Shown here one piece after another: positions 1 to 10,493 of a stretch of DNA of 64,000 nucleotides. Under the pieces are notes generated by a model. The model ran no database searches and was not told where the DNA came from. It saw only the letters and a list, made by a program, of their open reading frames with translations. Source of the stretch: Sphagnum compactum (Eukaryota; Bryophyta; Sphagnopsida; Sphagnales). How positions within the stretch are numbered: position 1 is the first letter of the stretch; every line of letters begins with the position of its first letter. The stretch spans positions 10,158,213 through 10,222,212 of the forward strand of contig OZ234493.1 of NCBI GenBank assembly GCA_965153455.1, written 5' to 3'. A program made the position numbers and the translations under genes.

Positions 1-420
1 TTTATGGTCAAAATGATAAATTCAAACCATAGATATGATCAAAGTGAGAAAGGCAATGCATAAAATTACATGAAAGATGTGAATACAAGATTGATTGACC
101 TTAAGACTTAACCTCATTAAAACCCATCTAAATTAATTTAAAATTTAGTTAAGATTGGACCTACAATCTACATATGAATCAAGAACCAATTGGGATGAAT
201 GTTTGGGATAGATGTGGCCAAGACAACACCCTTTTTTTTGCCATGGAAAACCCTGTGTATAGGTCGAATTTGTATTTTTTCGGTCAAAATTTGGCGAATG
301 TTTTTTATAAAGAAAAACACTGATTTCATCCATAGAACAACAAAATGCCTAAATAATTTTGAACAGATGTCTACATGATTAAAATTTACAACACAAAGCT
401 TTGCATGTGTGCACACTTAC
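1..420. other. AT-rich flank without a gene
   Basis: No reading frame with recognisable protein similarity and no repeat structure is visible. The stretch ends at the TTA target duplication of the TIR element that follows. Confidence 0.5.
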
Positions 421-423
421 TTA

Positions 424-805
424 GGCCCACTTTACACTAGGAGTCAGGGCCGAAAAAACTTGGGGCCAACTTTGAGCATTTGTGGATTGTTGTTTGGCCT
501 CTCAAGTTACTAATAAATGCTAGAACATTGCCATTAGGATATCAATAAAAGATGGAACATTGGTCCCAAAGGGTTGCAAATTGGCTTCCCAAATTCGATG
601 GTATCCTTTTTTTTAGCCTTGGGGTCAATAGAAGGCCATTAAGTTCAGCATTTATTAGTAGCTTGGGGCAGATTGAAAAGATTTTTTCTAGTTCAGCCTT
701 GTCTCCTAGTGTAAAGCACTTGGGGCCAATTTCAACTTTTGCACCAATAGGAATGCTTGATTTGGTTTGTTCACATTGGCCCTGACTCCTAGTGTAAAGC
801 GGGCG
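424..805. mobile_element. Non-autonomous TIR element, family A copy 1 (PIF/Harbinger-like)
   Basis: The left end reads GGCCCACTTTACACTAGGAG and the right end is its inverted partner (ends CTAGTGTAAAGCGGGCG), giving a TIR of about 27 bp. A 3-bp TTA lies on both sides (421-423 and 806-808), as PIF/Harbinger transposases leave. The interior has no transposase frame. A further copy of the right-end TIR lies inside at about 699-720. A second family member lies at 16484-16799. Superfamily assignment is inferred from the TSD length and sequence only. Confidence 0.8.
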
Positions 806-3800
806 TTACATTGCAGCTAAAATTGCCTCAATGTGTGTGTGTGTGTCTCTAGGTGTGAAAATCTGCAGCTGCTGGGGTCACAGGTTTTTTCTTTACATGG
901 TGCGCGTTGCTCACACCCACCATGCTTTAAGGATGCTGCTTTTGCTAACCACCAGTAGATCTGTACAAAATGATTAGCTCTATGTACTTTTGTGGACGTC
1001 CGCCGAATCTTTCTTGGAATTAAGGAAAAACAAGAAAACCCCATTGGATGCATGCAGCAGATGATCTAGATTTTGTGAAGTTGGAAAAAATCGCTTTGAA
1101 AACTGGTGAAATTTGCCCCATCCCAGGTAGCAGCAGCAGCAGCAGTTTTTTTCCCTCTCTCTAGTCTTTGCATCTGATGCTGCTTCAGAAGATCAGTCAA
1201 GTTCTTCTCGGAGTTCGCAGTCTCTGCATACACACCTCCACAGTTAGAATCAGTTCATTTAATCGGAAGAAAGCTAGTGGGACAGAGCTGAATAGAAGAA
1301 TTGAGCTTGCATGACAAGTTTAATCATGGGTTTGAATATTTCGTGTTGAGAAGATTCAGCTCAAGCTGCAGCGCTTGTAGTTCCAGGGAGAAACTGATCT
1401 AGTCATACCCAAATTTTTGTCACTCAGGACAGTCTGCTTGTGTGACAAGCTTCGAACCTGCAGCTTGTAGCATTGATGGAAATTATCAGCAGTTGTCGTT
1501 TCTATGCAGTCTCACATTTTTCAAGTCACATTTTATGTCAGACTGTACTAGTCTTGATCATATCATTGCCCAGAAGCTTGTGCACATCAAGATCCGTCCA
1601 TTCAAGGCTGTGGCTAATTGCCTTGCTGGTGTTTGGACTCACTTATATCATGTAGCTACGGAGACAAACGTGTTTTGCAAGGTCCAAGTACCATCATCGA
1701 CTTGGAACGCACGCAAGGTCCCCGAAAATCTTATAAATTAGAGTCTAGACTACTTCAGCTTTTATCGAAGCCTAGCGCCTGATCTACTCTAGACTTCTCC
1801 CCCTTTGCAAGTTTCCGATTTCGACCATATTCCTGCGTCTCCAGCAGTTTAGGCAACCGAACTTAGTCTTAGGCTTCAGCTCTTTCCTGCAACTCACGCT
1901 TGACCAGTCATGTAGATATGATCAGAAGTTTGAGCCTGTAGCTCAATAACGTCATGCACATTGATCTTCCTTCGCAACTTGATGATCCCGGGGCACCCAA
2001 CCCCAACCCCAACCAAGCTCATGAATTTTTGAATCAGGTTCTCCGCTAGTTCTAAAGTTTATTATCTTTTTTGGTGAACGAGGTCGGGATTGGTGGATGT
2101 GATGAGAATGTGATCTGCACTAGAGACAGTTCTCGAGAGAGCCGCTATTGAAGAGACACAGAGACAGAGACAGAGTAGAGTGATGTGCGGCTGCCTGCGT
2201 GCCTGCCTCTTCCTGCCTCTCACTAGCTTCATTCCTCTCTATCCGGGCGAGACAGAGAGGCAAGGAGCTATTGGGGGTCAGGAATAGGCCTAATGATGCA
2301 TGACTGACATTGCCTCCTCTGCATGAGCTGCTTAAAGTTTTTCTGTCATTCCTCATCAAGTTCACAATCTTCCTAGCTAGCTAATTCTGGGTCCCCATGT
2401 ATTTATTGGCTGAGCTGCCTTGTAAGCCAGAGACTACTGAACAATATAATAGTTTTCATTTGGTCCCACATTTTGAGGAGTGTTCTTCACCAGCTGGTGG
2501 TGTTTTAGTGTGAAACTGTGCATTCAGTTTTGGGAACTGCATGGAATTACATTTCCTATTTTAATTGTTGTTGGTTTGGACTTGCCAAAAGTAAGGGGCA
2601 GAGAGAGCATTAGACGATGAGTCTCAGCTTGATGGCTCTGCCTTAGCTCAGGGAGAGATCACTGAACCATGGACAGTTGGTTCAGTCCCACATTTTCAGG
2701 AACATTTCTTCTGTTTCAAGAACTGTTGCTAGTTTGGAAGAAACAGCCAGTTCTCTTACAGAGCCAGTTCTTTTGCAAAATCAAGTTGTTTTCACATGCA
2801 CCATTAAAGAAGCCATGCCCTAGAGCACAGACACTATGCAACTTAGCTGCTTGCATTTATCAAAAGCCCTTCACAGAACTCAGATTAAATTACCATTGAA
2901 ATGCAGGCTGCAGCATAATTTGACAAAAGCTCAGTGCCCCAGATCAGTAGTTCCAATAGAAATCTATAAAGAAAACATGCTGCTCTTTGGGTAATGACTT
3001 ACACCATCTCCACCCACACACTGCATAGCATATTTTGGATGAGATCAGTAAAGATTTGCCCAACAGGTTAAGTAAAATGGCTGTGGTGAGCAGCATTTTT
3101 GCTCGATATGTTGAGGCTGGCAAAAGCCATAGCACACTCTAACACCTGGTTGGGCTTGATTGGGCAGATGTATTGATTGGTCTAGTTGGTTTGTTATTAG
3201 TAGGTTCTGACCTTTTAATGTTCCCAATTCATGTTTATGGGTGGGGGTTGGGATCAGAAAATAAGAAATCTTGAATGGGAGAAATATTGGTGCAGGCCCA
3301 AATGTTGAGTATGGGCAGAGTTGCTAGATTATGGCAAGTTTAAACTTCACACTAAAAACTTCTCTTACCCGATCTAAAACTTCTCACCTAAATGCATCCA
3401 TTTTTATGGAACATGCCCATCCATCATATGCACACAGGTACTCCAATTGTCACTCACACAAATTGGGTCAAGTTCTACCAAAATTTTATGCCCAACTCCT
3501 GCACCAATGTGGAGTCTCTTTCCTAAGGCTGGAGCCAACAAATGCAAGCAAAACTTGGACTCTAATTATGACACATGAACTAATTGAGACAAGCAAATAT
3601 ATCCTAGTGTTTTTATCCATTAGCCTTATCATTGAAGTTGCATTGATAAGTTTCAGGTGGTATAGTTAGGGTATTATTATATATATGTCTGAATATTTAG
3701 AATTAATGTATCTGTGATGTCCTGTACCAGTACACTAGTGCTAAGCTCCACTCATACTATTGCTAGTATTCATTGTCCATGTGCACAAATATTGCACTAT

Positions 3801-5650
3801 CTAGTGTAAGACAATTTGGTATATTCAATGGCACAATTGTAGAACAAATAATATGCTACTGTATTATGTTAGAGAGAGAGAGAGAGAAAGAGAGAATAAT
3901 GCTGACATCCATATGATTTGGTTGTTTGACCCATCTCAACTACTTGATTGACTCCCATGTCCATGCCTAATCCTTGAAGAAAATTGACAGCTTATAGAGC
4001 ATGTGTACCAAACCAACAAGCTAGATCTGAGTGAAGTTCCTCTCAAGTGAAAAAGTCTGGAGGGAACACAGATTCATTATGTTCAAAATCCACCAAAAAT
4101 CAAAATCAAGATCTCAGGTGTTTAATCATAAGTTGTCATGCATGTTTCTTGCAACAATGATCAGAACTGCCTTTCCCAACTTTGTGACAAGGACCAGCAA
4201 GAATTTATACATAGGGTTGTTTTTTGAAATGCCAATAACATATGAAATAAATGGAAACACTCATCAACAATTGTTTCACCAGAATTCAACCTTCAATTAT
4301 CCAGGTCAAGTCATTTGTTTCTAACACTTGTGGGCAAACCCATACTCTCTTCAGTCCTAAGTTGTCAAATGCATAAATTCAAACTATTCAATACATATAT
4401 GTATTATAGATCCAGACATTCTACAATATGCTTTCACCACAACTCTAATGCAAATTACCTGAATCTTTTTTAATAAAAAAAGTTTGATGCTAGCAAATCT
4501 GGCATGACTGAATCTTCATCTTTTCCTCTAATGAGTTGTAGCTTTTTTCTTTTAGATGGACTTTTTTATTCCCCGAAACCCTGGTATTTATACCATGGTA
4601 CAAACTTCTCAGAAAGAATACCATTGCCATTACTTTCATTTCCAAACAAATCAGCAGTCAATCGAAGTCTTCCAGGTTCACTCACAAGCTTAATCCTTAC
4701 TAATTATCAGTTTGTTAGTGCAGTAGATCCATGACTGGTCCTTGAATCTCATGCCATAAGACAGAAAACAAGAGGCTTGTCGCATAATGTCTCTTCCCTT
4801 TAAATGACATCCATAAGGATGATAAATATTCAATATTCTAAATTGGAAACATATGGTGTTTAGCATGGTGAAGCCTACACAAACTTCAGTTATGCTAGAA
4901 ATATTTTTATGGGACACTCCACATGACCTAGAATGTAGGGATACCAAAACTTTGGCCAGTTTGTGGGTGCATCTCAATGTCTCTACACTGCCAGGCAGAG
5001 CCAACACATAGTGGGAGGTTATGAGAGTACTTATGGACCGTTTAGGAGTTAACAGGTCACCAATCTCCTCAGGGTACAAAGATCACACACCCTCTGAGCT
5101 GTCACCATGCTATCAACCAGGCTCTAAACACACTACCTGTACAGATTCGGCAACAAACTGTCAAATAATTAATTCAATTTCAAATTTTAACTTTGACAAT
5201 TGAATTTTTATTTCTGAAATTTTCAGCTTGTAATGTTTATACATGCTAATAAACTCGACTTTGCTGTCTTTGTGGGAGCCGAAGAGTGCTTACACTGTCA
5301 CATCCTTAAATTCAAGGATTGGCAGGTCTGGAGTTCAAGACAGTCTACTGCTTCAGAATTTAATTTTATGATAATTATTAAAATTTTGGCACAAGTAATA
5401 ATTAATTTTTCAAAAATTCGGAAAAATAAGAAATAACTTCAAAACCGTTTGTGTACTGCAGTACTAGGCACACTCAACTCCCTTTGCCAATCCATACACT
5501 AACCACTGAACTTGCTTTGACATAGGATTCAAGAATTGCAAACATACACCTACAGGATGAAGATAACAAAATATTCCAAAGCTTGAGCAACCTTCAAGTC
5601 TGGACTTTCTAGTATTAATATAAGGATTCAACATCAGAAATGTACTGATG
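806..5650. other. Long stretch with no supported gene
   Basis: Bases 1100-2700 are less AT-rich and hold a (CAG)n run at 1129-1145, repeated CAGAGA motifs near 2155 and a weak foldback around 2205-2275. This could be an untranslated exon, promoter or non-coding transcript, but nothing decides. A (GA)n run lies near 3871-3894. Open frames of 99 codons (1442-1741), 112 codons (3331-3669) and 129 codons (4690-5079, minus) match no family I know and have no splice or context support. Confidence 0.4.
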
Positions 5651-5734
5651 CAATGAAAAGTTCATTTCAGTTTATAAGAATACAAGGTTACAAGACTGGC
5701 CTCTTTCACATGGCTGCTCTCGCCCAGCATAATA

Positions 5735-5794
5735 TAGTGTTCTTCTGACGTGGTGAAAACTGTGCTCCTTGGGTGCACAATTAAACGTCTTGAT
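5735..5794 (-). pseudogene. Decayed duplicate of the TPX2-like gene's last exon
   Basis: Read on the minus strand, this stretch aligns for about 55 bases with the start of the terminal coding exon at 6178. Both share ATCA, then an AGRCKTTTAAT/AGGCTAACT-like block, then CCCAAGGAGC and a TTTTCACCAC/TTTCCACCAC block. In one frame it gives PKEHSFHHVRR, against PKEPNFHHIQN in the real exon. The acceptor AG before the copy is missing and the reading frame shifts, so it is probably not used. It lies about 290 bases beyond the functional stop codon, in the likely 3' region of the same gene. The similarity is short, so chance is not fully excluded. Confidence 0.5.
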
Positions 5795-6081
5795 CCATGA
5801 CAAATAGCCACAACCTGTAGGTTCTTGCCAAAACCTTTCCAAATGACAGTCAGGGTTGTGCAGATCATAGAGTGCTTTTAGACACATAAGCTTACGACTG
5901 GTTACTATTTTCACAGGATCAAGATTCCCCAACAAAAACCTACGGCAATGAGATTACATCCTGTTAATGCTCCAAGACATTTCAATCTTTTGAATCTTCA
6001 ACACTATCAACCTCTAGTATATTGATACAGTTAATATCCTGATACAAGGTATAATTAGTGACCAACACAGCATGTGCGTTC

Positions 6082-9000
6082 TCATGCTGTGTAGGTGGCC
6101 ATTGTGCTGCACTTCATCTTTTTGTTCTGAATGTGGTGGAAATTAGGCTCCTTGGGCATAGTTAGCCTCTTTGATGATCTGTGAGCACAAAAGCACAAAC
6201 CCATCAGGTGAAGAAACCTACAATGGTGGACATTCTGCTGCATATAGAGAGACACAACCTGACATTGGCTCAAAGGGTTACCTCTGGGGTATGAAAGGCT
6301 GGTCAAAAAAAGGCATGAGCTGTGCACGAGGTACCATAACCCTCCTCATTCTTCTGATCTCTTCCTGCGCTTCTAACTGCATTCCCATGATTGTTAAAAC
6401 CAAAGCAATGGATCACTTTCATAACCAAAGCATTATGCAAACCTACTGAAAGTAGCACATTTGTGAAACATAAATCACAGCTATAGCATACACATCATGC
6501 AGGCCATGATACAAATCTAACCTGTTGCATCCTTTCTTCCTCTTGTCTCCTTAGCTCCATCTGAAAATTCCGTTCAGCAACCTGTGACCATTCACCAGTT
6601 TGTTTGAATGGGGAATACTACCACAACATAGAAAGGAGATGACCACAGATTCAGATGCCAAAACTACATCTTTTGGAAGGGGTCTCAGTGACATACATAA
6701 TTGTCAAACTCTGCGCGCTCATGGGCCCTGATTTCACTGAGGAGTGTAAATTCAACTGGTCTAGTATGCTCCTTTGGTGCAGGCTTAAATGGCACCTGCA
6801 AAATTGTACAAATCCTGCTGTTACAAATATTCTGATGTTCTGTGGTCCAAGTCAGCAAGAGGCATTAATACGAACAACCAGATATGCAAAAATACATGAT
6901 ACTTGAAATAAAACTGTACATTGGGTTCATCAGTAGTCCATGGTAGGCCTTGAGCAACAGGGACACGGAGACGCTGTTCCTCATACCACAACTGCTCCAG
7001 TCTCTTAGCAAATTCATACTCTTTCAAGGCTCCCCTTTCCTGCATGAATGTACAATATCAGAAAACTTAACTGGCCACTCAAAAAATATTCAGAACAAGG
7101 ACTGTGGAACCCTGCATCCAGAGAACCAAAACTTCTCAAAAGCAAAGTTAGTAGTGCCATAGAAAGATACCTCTGTGCGTAGTCTGAAGGGTTGCAATGA
7201 GGTGCATCGCTTCAGCTGATCATTGCTTCCAGCCTCTGCCTGGCTTTGAGATGCATATGCCCCCTGAGTCACAACTGACTTACTTGAAGTTGATGAGCGA
7301 GCATCCCCATTAATCACCTGTTCTTTCCCACATAAATCAATACAAAAGGAACAAGAACAAGATCATGCAAGCAGACTGTTTCCACATACTTTAAATGAGG
7401 TAGATCAATAAAACAAGTTTTGTGTTCAAACAAAACCAACTAGTTTTGGTTGGATGACAAAGGTAGGATAGCTGCTGCTCTTACTTTATCATCCAACTGA
7501 GGAACTGCATCCAGAGCAGAAAACACAGCTCCCCGCCCTTTCTTGTGCTCTTCCACTGGATCTGCAGGGCTGCATGAGATAAGCACCATTCCATCACCTG
7601 TTTTAGAACAATTCAATAGAAATGCACCAGAAATAGCAGGGGGAAACCTAACTGGTTAAAGGAGGGATAAAGCCAGAGAATAGTATAAAGAAGCGTGGTA
7701 GCTCCAAAGCATGACATCAAACATTTACTGTAGTTCTGAGATGGTGAGGAAGCTAACTTCACAGAACAAGGATTCGCTGCATACTCCACAGAAGTGGGGC
7801 AGCTTCTCAGTCCGTCTTGCTCATTATCTCGCTGCTCTGCATCACTATAGTCACTGCAACCCCTCACGGTCATCTCTTGCTCTTGTTCGTCCTCAGTGTC
7901 TGGGTTGGCTGTTGCAACCATTCTTTCATGCCAATCTTGCACTTTGCCAATCGAGTTCCCAAGGCCTGAGGGCCTTCTGTCTCCATTGTATTTATTGAAT
8001 TTGTGCAGAACTTTTGAAGTTCCAACTGGGCTACCAAATACCCTGTAAGCAGGCTTAGTATCATGTGCTTCTGCTTCCATGAGCATAATGCTCTCAAATG
8101 CCTGTATCAGCATGTTGACACCACCTTCCCCCCGTGGTGCAAGTCGACTAACTGCTTCTTTGATTAAAGTATCTGACATCCAGTCTTCTGGATTCTTCCT
8201 CTCAGCTGCTGCTCGGTTTTTTAGGGAGACCATTTCATCTGCATAAGCTTCATTGTTCACAGTGAAAAGATCCCTCCGACTGCTCTTCACAGGTGCATCT
8301 AAAGCAGGCAGATGAGAAGACTCAGCAACCATGTCTCCATCCACAATGGTGTGCTGGAAACAACCACTTTCTTTACACACCCTACCATCTACATGAACCA
8401 GCTGAACTGCACTATCCAGCTCTTCATCCTGCCAACTACAAATCGCTACAGATGGCATAGGATCCCCTTCCTCAAAAACATTACAGCTCCTGTTCTCCAT
8501 TGATACCATATGGGGAGGAAGAACCATTTTACCTTCACATCTTTCAACATCTAGTGACAATTGTATTGCAGATTGCCGACAATTGGACTCAGATAGTGTG
8601 AGATCACCTTCGACAAATTCACCCCAACCATTTTCCTCTGCAGACACCATTTGGACAAGATCAGGGACATTTTCTTCACATCCTCCACAATTAGGTGACC
8701 TGTTCTTCAGAGAATGTTTACAGTTAAATGTAGAGGGTGAAGCGACCCCCTTCTCATCTTCAACCAATCCATCCCTGCCATGGATACCAGCAGTCTGAAG
8801 CTGCACCTCTATACTAGTAGGATCATCGCACCTACCAGCAACCCTATCATCCTGGTTGTGCTCCTTGTGAGCTACAGGTGCATCATTGAACACTTGAGAT
8901 ATCTCACAGTTGGGACCACAAGAGCTTGTGCAGGGATGCTGTTCATCCACTGGTGAAGCTTCAATCTTTCCTTTAGATTTAGGAGGTGCATGCCAACCAG

Positions 9001-9388
9001 GCAGCAAATGACGCTTGGATTTGAGGAACTTCCGGTGCTGACTCTGTGCAGGTGATGTATAGTCAAGGTTGTTGGCTGCACATGTTGGTGATCTACATCT
9101 TTGTGTCAATGTTGCTGGGAATTTGGTAGGGAACTCCTTTTCTGGGGTCCTCCTTATCACACTCACCTCATGGCCATCACAATGCAGCTCTCTTTGGCCC
9201 AATAACTTGTCACTCCAAACAACCACCTTGGATTTTTCAGGCATAGAGTTGTTCTTCACCAGCGTCGATGTCCATCCTTGAGTGATGTTAGGGTCACAAT
9301 TCTCCGTAGACAAGTGCAATGCTTTTGGACACAAATTTTGTTGGTGGCCTCGAGATGCAACTCTAAATGGAGACTTGCTGTTATCCAT
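6082..9388 (-). CDS. TPX2-family microtubule-associated protein with calmodulin-binding-like region
   Basis: Eight coding exons join in frame: 9388-7729, 7597-7485, 7317-7171, 7039-6920, 6795-6697, 6581-6522, 6376-6282 and 6178-6082. All seven introns (103-167 bp) are GT-AG, giving 796 residues. About residues 631-780 match the plant TPX2/WAVE-DAMPENED-like C-terminal family: QPFRLRTEERGALKEYEF, then VPFKPAPKEHTRP, EIRAHERAEFD, EEIRRMRRVMVPRAQ, MPFFDQPFIPQR and LTMPKEPNFH. Such proteins bind microtubules. Residues about 400-436 (EDWMSDTLIKEAVSRLAP, then LIQAFESIM) resemble the helix of the plant calmodulin-binding domain (PF07839 type). The rest of the first coding exon is acidic, Ser/Cys-containing and repetitive. 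I chose the Met at 9388 because a likely 3' splice site (TTGCAG) lies just upstream, so the Met at 9415 is probably intronic. The calmodulin link is inference; the TPX2 assignment is firm. Confidence 0.87.
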
Positions 9389-10484
9389 GCCTGGTATTTC
9401 TACCTGCTGCAACATTCAATAGATGCCAACTCTCAGTCCTTCATTAGCAGGAGTGGTGCAATGAAACTCAGGAACCCTCCCACACAAACCTTAAGTAACC
9501 CCCATAGGATTTAGAGACAAAGTGCTAATTGCTATCCCAGAGACAATGTGGCAAACCTTCAGAAGAGAAGGAGGAGTCTAGAGGGGTATTTTGCTGTCTG
9601 AACAAGGGCCCTGCATGGATCCTGAATATGATACAAAGCACAAGGCATCAATACTCTGATAAGCTCCACTCCAATGTAAAAAACTTTGGCCAGCTAGGCA
9701 AGAATATGTGCTCATGCGCTTGACCCCACAAAGAACCAAGAAGTTTATCTCCACATACTTTTTCATGGCGGCAACATGAGTAGAATATCCCATAGCTTTT
9801 AGGCAACCTAGCTAGAATGAGAGACAGAATTGCCTTAAAGACCTGAATGTGCCGTGGGGCCAGGGGAACTGCAGCTTCCGAGTGCAGGGCTAATGCAGGG
9901 GAAACTCGAGCTACAAGAACACTCACCAGGACTGAACCAACCGAACGTGCTTGTTTATCGTTTGCAATTGCATCGAGAACCTCCCTTTCCTAGTCTGAGG
10001 TTCATGACAACATTTGAAACTGCCTGTTCCAGCTGTTACCAATAGACCAAAAGGATTCCATAGCGCAGGAAATTTCTGAAAACAGGCAAGGAATGCGTTA
10101 GTTTACCAAAGACAGAAAACGCAAAACCTTACTTACTGTTATGAAGATACACCTAAATCTGTGAGGAAAAATAAAATCAGCATTAATTCAATGTGCCAAA
10201 GAAAAAACAGACATAAACAAAGAAGAGAAGCAGGAGCTTTCACATGAAGAAGGCACAAGATTTGGACATAGAAAGGGGGGCTTAACCGACGTGCAACGAA
10301 TACCGAAGATGACAGCAGCTTCAAAAAGACCTTCGACAAGAAAAAAAAATAAAAAAATCAGAGCATCAATAGTACCTAAAAACGATCAGAGTGATGACGA
10401 GTTCGCGTGATGATGCGAGAAGATCGAAATTCCTCGGACACTAACGCAATTGAATGAGCGAAAGATGCAATCCTCGTCGATTGG
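9389..10484 (-). other. Presumed 5' leader and first intron of the TPX2-like gene
   Basis: A 3' splice-like TTGCAG sits about 25 bases before the start codon, which implies at least one untranslated exon further upstream. The GC-richer DNA near 10.4-10.7 kb is the likely transcription start region. No coding frame here is convincing. Exact leader exons cannot be set without transcripts. Confidence 0.4.
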
Positions 10485-10493
10485 AAACCCTAA
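10485..10493. promoter_or_regulatory. Telo-box-like motif (AAACCCTAA)
   Basis: The nonamer AAACCCTAA lies in the GC-richer island upstream of the TPX2-like gene. Telo-boxes of this form are common near transcription starts of plant housekeeping and cell-cycle genes. A single short match can occur by chance. Confidence 0.3.

Noticed and set aside
552-785. A 77-codon frame inside the first family A element
   Set aside because: It is too short for a transposase, has no catalytic motif, and its ends include TIR sequence.
2160-2290. Possible miR408- or miR156-like precursor (GCCTGCCTCTTCCTGCC and CAGAGACAGAGACAGAG)
   Set aside because: The match to mature miR408 is imperfect and the foldback is short and interrupted. 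It is more likely low-complexity CT/GA sequence.
3331-3669. A 112-codon plus-strand frame with a hydrophobic end
   Set aside because: No family similarity, no promoter or leader features, and composition like the surrounding non-coding DNA.
4690-5079. A 129-codon minus-strand frame between 4.7 and 5.1 kb
   Set aside because: No recognised motif, no supporting splice sites and average AT composition; most likely chance or an old repeat.
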